DNA of 64,000 nucleotides from Planctomycetota bacterium (GTDB taxonomy: Bacteria; Planctomycetota; UBA11346). How positions within the stretch are numbered: the stretch's first letter is position 1; every line of letters starts with the position of its first letter. The translations under genes were made by a program, and so were the position numbers. The notes under the pieces are model-generated. The model searched no databases and was not told the DNA's origin. It was given only the letters and a program-made list of their open reading frames with translations. The stretch is taken from contig JACDEI010000027.1 of NCBI GenBank assembly GCA_013816485.1, positions 1 through 64,000 of the forward strand, written 5' to 3'. Below are positions 43,995 to 52,043 of the stretch, one piece after another.

Positions 43995-44464
43995 CAGAGC
44001 CGTCCCAGCAGATCAACCATCTCAATCGCTGCGAGCGCCGCATCGACGCCCTTGTTACCGGCCTTGAGCCCGGCGCGCGCCTGCGCCTGCTCGGTGGTGT
44101 CGGTGGTCAGCACGCCGAACGACACCGGCACGCCGCTGGTCGCCTGCGCGGCAGCGAGGCCCTTGGCACATTCACCAGCGACGAAGTCGAAGTGCGGGGT
44201 CTCACCACGGATGACGCAGCCGAGCGCGATGATGGCGTCAGGCTTCTTCTTGCCGTTGTCGATCACCTGACGCACCACCAGCGGAAGTTCCCAGGCACCT
44301 GGGCAACGCACGACCAGGATGTCCTGGTCGCGCACGCCATTGCGGATCAGGGCATCGACCGCACCGGAGATCAGGCTCTCGACAATCGCGCCGTTGAAGC
44401 GCGCGGCGACGATGGCGAACTTCTTGCCGGTGCCGGTGAGGTGACCATCGATGGAGGTAGGCAT
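43994..44464 (-). CDS. ribH: 6,7-dimethyl-8-ribityllumazine synthase
   Basis: 156 residues. Penultimate step of riboflavin synthesis, forming an icosahedral or pentameric shell. [62 protein letters not shown] and the catalytic His in that block, and [24 protein letters not shown] precedes the ATG. It heads ribH-nusB-ribD; ribBA and ribE are elsewhere. Confidence 0.96.
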   Translation of the reverse strand: MPTSIDGHLTGTGKKFAIVAARFNGAIVESLISGAVDALIRNGVRDQDILVVRCPGAWELPLVVRQVIDNGKKKPDAIIALGCVIRGETPHFDFVAGECAKGLAAAQATSGVPVSFGVLTTDTTEQAQARAGLKAGNKGVDAALAAIEMVDLLGRL

Positions 44465-44926
44465 GGGTTCTTCCGCAAACGGTGGGTGGCGCAGCCTATG
44501 GCTGATTCTGGCGGGGCCAGGGGCGAACGACTTCAGGTCCGAGGGGTCCGAGGGGTACGAAGGGTACGAAGGGTACGAAGGGTACGAAGGGTACGAAGGG
44601 TACGAAGGGTACGAAGGGTACGAAGGGTACGAAGGGTACGAGGGGTACGAGGGGTACGAATGGTCCAGGCTTCCGGACCCCTCGTACCCCTCGTACTTCT
44701 CGTACTCTTCGGACCAGGACGTCAGGCCGTCGCCGTGGTACGAAGGGTACGAAGGGTACGAGGGGTACGAGGGGTACGAGGGGTACGAATGGTCCAGGCT
44801 TCCGGACCCCTCGTACCCTTCGTACTTCTCGTACTCTTCGGACCAGGACGTCAGGCCGTCGCCGTGGTACGAAAGGTACGAAGGGTCCGAAGGGTCAAGA
44901 CTTCCGGACCCGTCGGACCGCGCCGA
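44465..44926. other. 462-base intergenic region dominated by the GGGTACGAA array
   Basis: It lies between leuA (stop at 44927) and ribH (start 44464), both on the minus strand. About 385 of its bases are the repeat structure listed separately. The remaining ~70 bases beside ribH should hold its ribosome site and any promoter; I see no riboswitch. Confidence 0.7.
44535..44919. repeat. GGGTACGAA 9-bp arrays with inverted partners, in a 129-bp higher-order repeat
   Basis: About a dozen 9-bp units (GGGTACGAA/GGGTACGAG) lead into TGGTCCAGGCTTCCGGACC and then CCCTCGTACCCCTCGTACTT units of the opposite sense. The block ending GACGTCAGGCCGTCGCCGTGG then repeats: the same sequence recurs 129 bases on (GGTACGAATGG at 44653 and 44782; CGTCAGGCCGT at 44720 and 44849), with a shorter third start at 44870. 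Because the unit is 9 bp, every frame stays open and spurious YEG/VRR peptides appear in the ORF track. Confidence 0.9.
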
Positions 44927-46588
44927 TCAGGCGCTCGCCGTGCGATAATCCAACCGGCCCATCTGGAATGCCACGCGGTTGACCGCGTCCAGGTAGGCCA
45001 AGGCGCTGGCGTGCACGATGTCGGTCGAGAGGCCTTTGCCGCCGACCACAGTGCCTTCGCCGCTGGTATCACCGACGGCTTTCAGGCGCACGCGGATGGA
45101 GACCTCACCCTGGGCATCGCCGCCCTTGGTCACCGCGCGCAGGCGGTAGTCCTCGACCGTGCCGGTGTACCCACAGATGCGGTTGACCGCTTGGACCACC
45201 GCGTCGACCGGACCGTCGCCAGTGGCCGCATCGGTGACCAGATGTTCGCCCTTACGGATGCGCACGGTAGCTGTGGCCATCGCGCCGCTGCCGGCACCTT
45301 CGCCAGAGGCCGACGCGGTGTGCAGGTAGTCCAACACCCACGCGTCGACGATGCGACCACGCACGACCTCTTCGACCAACGCAATCAGGTCGCCGTCGTA
45401 GATTTCTTTTTTCTTATCGGCCAGGGTTTTGAAGGCGTCGAACAACTTGCCCATGTCGGCGTCGGTGACCGCCAGGCCCAAACCTTCCAGGCGCTTCGAC
45501 AACGCCGCGCGACCCGAGTGTTTGCCCAGCACCAGGTTGGTGGTCGGCACGCCGACCGAGGCCGGCGTCATGATCTCGTAACACTCGGGGTTCTTCAGCA
45601 TGCCGTGCTGATGGATGCCGCTCTCGTGGGCGAAGGCGTTGTCGCCGACCACCGCTTTATTGCGCTGCACCATCAAGCCGGTGATCGACTGAACCAGGCG
45701 GCTGGCACCGTACAGGTGTGACGACTCGATGCCGGTGACGATGTTTTTGAACATGTCCTTGCGCACGCGCATGGCCATGACCACCTCTTCCAACGAGCAG
45801 TTGCCGGCGCGTTCGCCGATGCCGTTGATGGTGCATTCCACCTGACGCGCACCAGCGCGCACGGCAGCCAGCGAGTTCGCCACCGCCAAACCCAGGTCGT
45901 TGTGGCAGTGCACGCTGATGACCGCCTGATCGATGTTCTTCACGTTCGCGCGCAGGTAGGTGATCAAATCGGCGTAGTCATTCGGATACGCGTAGCCGAC
46001 GGTGTCGGGAATGTTCACCGTGCGCGCGCCGGCTTCGATGACGGCCTGTACGACTTCGGCCAGGAACTCTGGCTCGGTGCGCGACGCGTCCTCGGGGCTG
46101 AACTCGATGTCGTCGATCAGGGTCTTGGCGTAGGCCACCGCTTCGCGCGCCTGTTTGAGGATTTCCTCCTTCACCTTGTTCAGTTTGAACTGCCGGTGGA
46201 TGGCGCTGGTGGCCAGGAAGATGTGCACACGTGCGCGACTGCCGGCGGGTTTCACCGCTTCGGCGGCGCGATCAATGTCACCCTTCAGCGCCCGGGCCAG
46301 GCCACAGATGCGTGCGCGCGTCGACTGTTCGGCGACGGCCTTCACTGCGGCGAAGTCGTCGGGCGAGGCGATGGGAAAACCGGCTTCGATGATGTCGACG
46401 CCCAGCGCTTCCAGCGTGCGGGCGACTTCCAGCTTCTCGGCCAGGTTCATCGACGCCCCAGGCGATTGCTCGCCGTCACGCAAGGTGGTGTCGAAGATCA
46501 GCACGCGTTCGGTGCCGGCGGGAGTGGTCATCTGGGAAGCGGAGCCGGCACGAGGTTCGGCAACGCGAGTGGTATCTGAAGGATTCAT
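44927..46588 (-). CDS. leuA: 2-isopropylmalate synthase
   Basis: 553 residues. Condenses acetyl-CoA with 2-oxoisovalerate, the first committed step to leucine. The TIM barrel begins [18 protein letters not shown], with the metal site [17 protein letters not shown] and [17 protein letters not shown]; a linker ([13 protein letters not shown]) follows, then the LeuA dimer domain (~410-553) that senses leucine. The track's extra 41 residues are read from the repeated leader; the Met at 46588 ([12 protein letters not shown]) is chosen. The long leader may be regulatory. Confidence 0.95.
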   Translation of the reverse strand: MNPSDTTRVAEPRAGSASQMTTPAGTERVLIFDTTLRDGEQSPGASMNLAEKLEVARTLEALGVDIIEAGFPIASPDDFAAVKAVAEQSTRARICGLARALKGDIDRAAEAVKPAGSRARVHIFLATSAIHRQFKLNKVKEEILKQAREAVAYAKTLIDDIEFSPEDASRTEPEFLAEVVQAVIEAGARTVNIPDTVGYAYPNDYADLITYLRANVKNIDQAVISVHCHNDLGLAVANSLAAVRAGARQVECTINGIGERAGNCSLEEVVMAMRVRKDMFKNIVTGIESSHLYGASRLVQSITGLMVQRNKAVVGDNAFAHESGIHQHGMLKNPECYEIMTPASVGVPTTNLVLGKHSGRAALSKRLEGLGLAVTDADMGKLFDAFKTLADKKKEIYDGDLIALVEEVVRGRIVDAWVLDYLHTASASGEGAGSGAMATATVRIRKGEHLVTDAATGDGPVDAVVQAVNRICGYTGTVEDYRLRAVTKGGDAQGEVSIRVRLKAVGDTSGEGTVVGGKGLSTDIVHASALAYLDAVNRVAFQMGRLDYRTASA

Positions 46589-46683
46589 CGGGTAGGTCCT
46601 GCCACGGCCATCGGCCATGTGCTTGCTGAATGGTTTGATTGAGAGGGCATCTGGTGGGGCGGGCAACAAGCCCGTCTCCCCAC

Positions 46684-46732
46684 TGTAGTGCTCCACAAAA
46701 GTGCTCCACAAAAGTGCTCCACAAAGTGGAGC
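46684..46732 (-). promoter_or_regulatory. Hairpin with triplicated right arm in the leuA leader
   Basis: In the leuA direction GCTCCAC-TTT-GTGGAGC is followed by ACTTTT, a terminator-like form. The right arm plus tail (GTGGAGCACTTTT) then recurs twice more with a 13-base period. A single left arm could pair with any of three right arms. It ends roughly 95 bases before the leuA ATG. Confidence 0.55.
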
Positions 46733-46734
46733 GG

Positions 46735-46778
46735 GGGGTTCGACTCGCCAATGTCATTCAGACAGGGCGAGGAACCCC
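46735..46778 (-). promoter_or_regulatory. Second stem-loop in the leuA leader
   Basis: GGGGTTCGACTCGCC (46735-46749) pairs with GGCGAGGAACCCC (46766-46778) with one two-base bulge. It immediately precedes the triplicated hairpin in the leuA direction. Together they have the layout of an attenuator, but no leader peptide rich in leucine codons is seen. Confidence 0.4.
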
Positions 46779-46902
46779 GGCGTAAGTCGCGCAGCAAGCA
46801 GCAGGATGTTCTGCGGACGACACATGATGAGCGGGACTATGGTGGAAGGCCACCAAGGTCAATCGTTTGGACCGTCGCTGTTCGGCAGGCTCATTCGAAA
46901 GG

Positions 46903-47016
46903 ACAGGAGGCGCGGAGACGCGGAGATTGGATGAGGACCACAACAAACAGCAGGAGTGCCAGATGGTTCCCCTGCTTTTCTCCTCCTCCCACCTCCGCGT
47001 CTCTGCGTCTCCTGTG
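46903..47016. repeat. Inverted CGCGGAGA array
   Basis: ACAGGAGGCGCGGAGACGCGGAGATTGG (46903-46930) faces CCACCTCCGCGTCTCTGCGTCTCCTGTG (46989-47016). The loop contains AGCAGG...CCTGCTTTTCT, a smaller terminator-like hairpin. It lies in the divergent leuA/comM region. Confidence 0.85.
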
Positions 47017-47111
47017 GATGTCGTTTTGTCGCCCAACCGGCTGACCGGAAACCTGGGACCACCAGCCGCCCCCTCCTTGCCCCGCACCCGCAAAGCGGTT
47101 ACACGCCAGGG

Positions 47112-48641
47112 ATGGAACTCGTCCAACTCAGTGCCGGCACCGTTGAAGGCGTCGATGGCTATCTCGTCCAGGTCGAGGTCAGCCGCAGCGAACCCAGCAC
47201 CGGCACCGGCCGCACGACGGTCGTGGGACTGCCGGACGCGGCGGTACGCGAATCGATCGATCGGGTGACGCCGGCATTGTTTTCCAGCGGACTGCGCCAT
47301 CGGCCGGCCGATCACCTGGTGATCAACCTCGCGCCCGCCGACCGGCGCAAAGAAGGTCCGGCCTTCGACCTCGCCATCGCCATCGGTCTGGCCAGCACCA
47401 TGCCCGAGAACAAACTGCCGCCACCGCCAGTCGATACGGTGTTCCTCGCCGAGTTGGCGCTCGACGGGACGCTGCGCCCCTGTCGTGGCGTGTTGGCCTG
47501 TGCCATTGCGGCGCGGGATGCCGGCCTCAAACGCATGGTGGTGGCAGCCGGCAATGCCGGTGAAGCTTCCGTCGTCGCCGGACTCACCGTCTACGCGCCC
47601 ACCACGTTGACGGATCTGGTGGGGTGGTTGCGTGAGGGACTCGCCAGCGCGCCGGTCGCGGCACCCGAAGCGGTGACGTACCTCGCGCCGGAGATCCCGG
47701 ATCTGGCCGATGTGCGCGGACAGGAATTCGCCAAACGTGCGCTGCTGATCGCGGCTGCGGGCGGGCACAATCTGTTGATGCTTGGTCCGCCGGGTTCGGG
47801 AAAAACCATGCTCGCCCGCCGGCTTCCTGGATTGCTGCCGGAACTGACCCTCGACGAAGCGCTTGATGTCACGCGCGTCCATTCGGTATCTGGGCTATTG
47901 CCGGCAGGCATCGGTCTGCTGCGCACGCGCCCCTTTCGCAGTCCGCACCATAATGTCTCCAGCGTCGGACTGATCGGTGGCGGTTCGGTGCCACGCCCGG
48001 GTGAGGTCTCTTTGGCTCATCATGGAATTTTATTTTTGGATGAGTTGCCGGAGTTCAACCGCGCCACGCTGGAAACATTGCGCCAGCCGCTCGAAGACGG
48101 CCACCTGACCATCAGCCGCGGCGGTGGACGCCTGAAGTTCCCGAGTCGCTGTATGCTGGTGGCGGCGATGAATCCGTGTCCGTGCGGGTACCTTGGTCAT
48201 CCCACGCGACGCTGCACCGACAATGCCGATGCCATCCACCGCTACCGTGGACGCATCAGCGGCCCGTTGCTCGACCGCATCGACCTGCATGTCGAAGTGC
48301 CGGCGCAGAAACCGGAATTGTTGAGCAAAGGTCCTGACGGCGAGACCACCGCCGATGCGCGCGTCCGCGTGGTCGCCGCCCGCGAACGCATGCTGCAACG
48401 CCAGGGCCGCGCCAACGCCGCCCTTGATACGCGCGGCCTGCGCAAACATCTGCACGCTGCCGCGGACGCCATCGCCCTGCTCGATCAGGCAGTGAACGAT
48501 CTCGGTTTCAGTGCCCGCGCGTATGACCGCATCCTCAAGGTCGCGCGCACCATCGCTGACCTCGACGCACGTGAAGACGTCTCGCTTGATGATGTCAGCG
48601 AAGCGATCGGATATCGCGTGCTGGATCGACCGGTCGGGTAG
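47112..48641 (+). CDS. comM: YifB/ComM-family Mg-chelatase-like AAA+ ATPase
   Basis: 509 residues. ComM is a hexameric helicase that promotes branch migration during natural transformation. An N-terminal Lon-protease-like fold (VEGVDGYLVQVEVSRS, RKEGPAFDLAIAIGL) precedes the AAA+ core with Walker A GPPGSGKTMLARRLPGLLP, LFLDELPEF (Walker B), NPCPCGYLGHP and a C-terminal helical region. The track's first 52 residues are read from the inverted array, so the Met at 47112 is used. Its TAG stop lies in the following palindrome. Confidence 0.93.
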   Translation: MELVQLSAGTVEGVDGYLVQVEVSRSEPSTGTGRTTVVGLPDAAVRESIDRVTPALFSSGLRHRPADHLVINLAPADRRKEGPAFDLAIAIGLASTMPENKLPPPPVDTVFLAELALDGTLRPCRGVLACAIAARDAGLKRMVVAAGNAGEASVVAGLTVYAPTTLTDLVGWLREGLASAPVAAPEAVTYLAPEIPDLADVRGQEFAKRALLIAAAGGHNLLMLGPPGSGKTMLARRLPGLLPELTLDEALDVTRVHSVSGLLPAGIGLLRTRPFRSPHHNVSSVGLIGGGSVPRPGEVSLAHHGILFLDELPEFNRATLETLRQPLEDGHLTISRGGGRLKFPSRCMLVAAMNPCPCGYLGHPTRRCTDNADAIHRYRGRISGPLLDRIDLHVEVPAQKPELLSKGPDGETTADARVRVVAARERMLQRQGRANAALDTRGLRKHLHAAADAIALLDQAVNDLGFSARAYDRILKVARTIADLDAREDVSLDDVSEAIGYRVLDRPVG

Positions 48642-48702
48642 CTACGAGCTGCGAGTCTCGAAGCTCGAAGCTCGAAGCTCGAAGCTCGTAGCTCAAAGCT
48701 AC
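48638..48702. repeat. GAAGCTC heptad palindrome spanning both stop codons of convergent genes
   Basis: GTAGCTACGAGCTGCGAG, four GAAGCTC units, then CTCGTAGCTCAAAGCTAC. The outer GTAGCT/AGCTAC arms provide the TAG stop of comM (48639-48641) and of the kinase gene on the other strand (48699-48701). A two-way terminator is likely. Confidence 0.85.
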
Positions 48703-51700
48703 TGCGCCGCAGTAACCACCGGCTGCCCACCCTGCGGTGTACCGTCGTCCTTGCCGATGCGCGCCAGACCCTGGCGTGCGACGGTGACGAAACCGCTGCC
48801 GTCGACCAGCAACATGCGGTAGATCTCCGCCGCATCGTCGAACTTGTTATTGGTCTCGGCGATCCAACCGGCGATGGCGGTGAGCGGCAGAGCTTCGATG
48901 CCTTCCTGCACCTTGCTCAGTCCATCGACCATCAGGTCCCACGGCAGGTAACCGAGGCCATAACAGCCCATGCGCGCGGCGTAGAGCATCACCAGCGAGG
49001 TGCGTTCGATCTCCACCAGGTCGGTCAGACGGAAACACCATTCGAGGTCGATCTTGGCCAGGTCCGGCTGGTTGTTGCGGATCCACAGTCCCGCGCGCAG
49101 CAGGCGTTCGATCGGAGTGACGTCCTCGCCGTTGAGCGCGGCAAGGAGCTGTTCCTCGCAACCGAGCGAGAGCAGGACGAAGAAGTCGCGCACGTAGTCG
49201 TAGAGCAGGAACGGATCGTCATCGGCACGTCCGATGTAGAGCACGGTCTCGGTCGGATCGTTGACCGACATCAGGTGGCGTGCGAGCGAGAGGTCGTCGG
49301 CCTGGGTCCGCGGATCACGCAGGTTGAGTTTGAAACCAAGGGCACGGCAACGCTGCACCGCGGCGCGGAACGCGGCGATGTGGGCGTTGTCGTTGTGGTC
49401 GTAGAGGTGGCTGAGGTACATGCACAACCTGAGCGAGATGGTCTGGGCGTAGGACCCCAGGATCACCTGCTCGTCCGGCGAACCGCGGATGAGCTGTTTG
49501 ATCAGTTCGAGTGCACGTTCGAGGTTCGGCGACAGGCCATCGTAACGTGCGGCGTCTTCGAGTTGCGGCAGCAGCCACAGACAGAAACGGCTGCGCACGT
49601 AGTCGCCGGATTCCTGGTACGACAGGATCTCGCGCACGGCGCGTTCCAGGCCATCGGGACCGGACAACGCGCGCAAACGCGCCAACTCGAAGATCGCGTC
49701 CTGCGCCAACGGATGATCGAGGTGGTGCGAAAGGAACTGCCGCATCTCTGCCTCGGCGGCGCTGGTGAGTCCGGCGCGCTGGTAGGCAAGGCACAGCATG
49801 AAGTGCGCTTCGGCGGCCTCGGCCGCATCCGCGTGTTCGGTCATGAAGCGCCGGTAAGCATCGATCGCCAGCGTGTGCATACCCTGACGCAGCAGTTCAT
49901 TCGCCACCGCGTGGCTGGGGATCATCAGCGGCGAACGTCGGCGTTCGATCGAGAGCTTGCGTACCACCAACTGGGTTTTCCAGGTCGCCAGGGCGATCTG
50001 CGACGAGGCCGTGCCGGAGGGCACCAACACGTCCTGGAACACCAGCGGCTCCTCGGTGCCGATGGTCAGCGCCAGACGTGAACCGATGACTTCGACGGTG
50101 ATCTCTTTCACGCGTTCGTTCGACACCTCGCGCGAGGTGGTGCCGTTGACGCGCATCGGACGCATGGTCAACCATTCCGGCCACAGCACTTCGGCATCGT
50201 TGCCCTGACCACGCGCGATGGCCATCCATTTGCCGTCGTAGGAACCGATACGGAACTGATAGGCCTGCCCAGGCGGAAGACCGCGCACGAAGATCCAGAA
50301 CTCGGTGCCGCGCACCACCTCGACCGAAAAGCGTACGCGCAGGTCTTCCGCCAACGGCGCGTTGAAGGGATAGATCTGCAGGCCGTTGCCGCCCACCAGC
50401 AGGCCGCCCATCTCCGGGTGCATGACCTGACCGACCACGTCACCCAGGATGGCGAACGACGGCAGCGCGAACGGTCCCAGATCCGGGTTCGCGGCGAAGT
50501 CCCAACTTCCGGCCGGCAACCACGCGCCTTCACGTTCCTTGGCCAGACGCTGACGTTCAATCTCGCTGAACGAGGCCGAGAGCTGCGACAACAACGTGCG
50601 CAGCTCGCCAGCGAACACTTCGCAGTCGGGATAACGATCCTGTGGATCGAGGGCCAGGGCCCATTCGCTGATGACGTGCACTGCCTGCGGGGCATCGGGC
50701 CAGAAATCACCAAGTTTGCTGCGTTCACCCAGCTGCACCCGTTTGATGAACTGCAGGACGTTATCCGTCGGGCCCATCTCGCAGGGCGTGTGCAGGGTCA
50801 GCAGTTCGAAGAGGATGACGCCGAGCGAGTAGATGTCGGTGCGCTTGTCCGCCGCGCCAGCATGACCGCGCGCCTGCTCCGGCGACATGTAGGCCGGCGA
50901 ACCGAGCACCTGACCGAATTGGGTGCTGCGCACTAGGCGTTGGCTGCTGGAGGTCTTGTTTGCCAGCGGATGATGGGTCTCGCTGGTCTTGCGCTGGGCG
51001 GCACGCATGCGCGAGGAGTCATTGCGGCGTTCCTGCTCACGCCGCTGGATGATGGTGGTGGAGATGACCTTCGGACCTTCGTTCTCCGACGGATCGTTCG
51101 CTGACGAATCGCTCGCCGGGATGCCCGCGCCCGTACCCATGATGACGGTAGCCGCCTCCGGCCGCTGGGTCTCGTCGAAGATCTCGTCGTAGGAGCGTTC
51201 CATCTCCACCGGCACCGGTGCCGCCGGCTGATCATCACGCAGACAGCGCGCCAAGCCCCAGTCGAGCACCCAGACTTCACCGTAGGCGCCGAGCATGATG
51301 TTGGCCGGCTTCAGATCGCGGTGGACGATGTCCTGGCTATGGGCGTAGCTGATGACTTCGAGCAGTTTGAGGAACAACGTCAGGCGTTCGATCAGGGCGA
51401 AGTGCCGCCAGTGGTCGGGCGAGTTCTTGAGCCGGTCGATGTGCGATTCGAGGCTCGCCCCGCGAGCCAGACTCATGAAGTAACAACCCGCGCCATCGGG
51501 CATGCGCCCGGCTTCGAACATCGCCACGATGCCCGGATGGTTCAAACGCGCGGTGAAGCGGATCTCCTGCTGGAAACGCGTGACGATTTCGCGGTCTTCC
51601 GCCAGGCTCACATCCAGGACCTTGACCGCCACTTCGCGTTCAAGCGCATGATCCCAGGCAGCGAATACCCGGCCCGTGGAGCCCCGTCCGATCTCACGCA

Positions 51701-51749
51701 ACAAGGCGTACCGGCCGTTGATCAACTTCGAGTCAGAATCTGCGGGCAT
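48699..51749 (-). CDS. Large Ser/Thr protein kinase with C-terminal tetratricopeptide-like region
   Basis: 1016 residues. The Hanks-type kinase domain (~10-400) has IGRGSTGRVFAAWD, the ATP Lys in VAVKVL, HRDLKPANIML, and DWG (VLDWGLAR) in place of DFG, a form common in planctomycete kinases. Between DWG and GSPAYMSPEQ lies a ~110-residue stretch where ~25 is usual; it is Ser/Thr/Arg-rich and could be phosphorylated. A middle beta-rich region (~430-640) and helical TPR-like repeats (~650-1010) follow. No membrane helix is obvious. The Met at 51749 is used; the track's 75 earlier codons include the GCAGAAT array. Confidence 0.88.
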   Translation of the reverse strand: MPADSDSKLINGRYALLREIGRGSTGRVFAAWDHALEREVAVKVLDVSLAEDREIVTRFQQEIRFTARLNHPGIVAMFEAGRMPDGAGCYFMSLARGASLESHIDRLKNSPDHWRHFALIERLTLFLKLLEVISYAHSQDIVHRDLKPANIMLGAYGEVWVLDWGLARCLRDDQPAAPVPVEMERSYDEIFDETQRPEAATVIMGTGAGIPASDSSANDPSENEGPKVISTTIIQRREQERRNDSSRMRAAQRKTSETHHPLANKTSSSQRLVRSTQFGQVLGSPAYMSPEQARGHAGAADKRTDIYSLGVILFELLTLHTPCEMGPTDNVLQFIKRVQLGERSKLGDFWPDAPQAVHVISEWALALDPQDRYPDCEVFAGELRTLLSQLSASFSEIERQRLAKEREGAWLPAGSWDFAANPDLGPFALPSFAILGDVVGQVMHPEMGGLLVGGNGLQIYPFNAPLAEDLRVRFSVEVVRGTEFWIFVRGLPPGQAYQFRIGSYDGKWMAIARGQGNDAEVLWPEWLTMRPMRVNGTTSREVSNERVKEITVEVIGSRLALTIGTEEPLVFQDVLVPSGTASSQIALATWKTQLVVRKLSIERRRSPLMIPSHAVANELLRQGMHTLAIDAYRRFMTEHADAAEAAEAHFMLCLAYQRAGLTSAAEAEMRQFLSHHLDHPLAQDAIFELARLRALSGPDGLERAVREILSYQESGDYVRSRFCLWLLPQLEDAARYDGLSPNLERALELIKQLIRGSPDEQVILGSYAQTISLRLCMYLSHLYDHNDNAHIAAFRAAVQRCRALGFKLNLRDPRTQADDLSLARHLMSVNDPTETVLYIGRADDDPFLLYDYVRDFFVLLSLGCEEQLLAALNGEDVTPIERLLRAGLWIRNNQPDLAKIDLEWCFRLTDLVEIERTSLVMLYAARMGCYGLGYLPWDLMVDGLSKVQEGIEALPLTAIAGWIAETNNKFDDAAEIYRMLLVDGSGFVTVARQGLARIGKDDGTPQGGQPVVTAAQ

Positions 51750-51883
51750 CAGGAATGGGAACGTACTCCGAAACGCTGGCGGTAGCAACTGTGGCAATTG
51801 CCCCAAGTGGCCTGGGGGCTGGGAGTTGCTGCCACACCGGTGTGCCAGGGCGGAGACAGGTGGGCCGGCCCGGTGGACCGGCC

Positions 51884-51996
51884 AATGCAGAATGCAGAAT
51901 GATGAATGCAGAATGATGCCCGCAGGCGTAGGCTGGGGCGTCAGATCCCCCGTCAGGGCGGCGCAATTCTGCATTCATCATTCTGCATTCTGCATT
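51884..51996. repeat. Perfect 31-bp inverted repeat of GCAGAAT/GATGAAT words between divergent genes
   Basis: The arm at 51884-51914 (AATGCAGAATGCAGAATGAT...) is exactly repeated in reverse complement at 51966-51996, around a 51-base GC-rich loop. It lies in the 294-base gap between the kinase gene and the M16C peptidase gene, which diverge. The same GCAGAAT word recurs at 57788. Confidence 0.92.
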
Positions 51997-52043
51997 TCGC
52001 CGACCCCGTCTTGCGACTCCACGGTGAAGAAGATGCTGCCGCC

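Larger units (their letters stand above)
46589..47111. other. 523-base divergent region between leuA and comM
   Basis: No convincing gene; the small ORFs lack recognisable content. It contains a GTGCTCCACAAAA array, two hairpins in the leuA leader and an inverted CGCGGAGA array nearer comM (listed separately). Both promoters should lie here. Confidence 0.6.

Noticed and set aside
44535-44919. CRISPR array
   Set aside because: The units are 9 bp in direct tandem with no spacers, and no cas gene is in the window.
44451-44948. YEG-repeat protein (165 residues) or its VRR-repeat version in another frame
   Set aside because: A 9-bp repeat keeps all frames open, so the ORF is expected by chance; it spans a hairpin array, and repeats of the inverted sense translate to unrelated YPS units.
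46688-47044. Small plus-strand ORFs in the leuA-comM gap
   Set aside because: They read through the hairpin repeats, lack ribosome sites and have no recognisable content.
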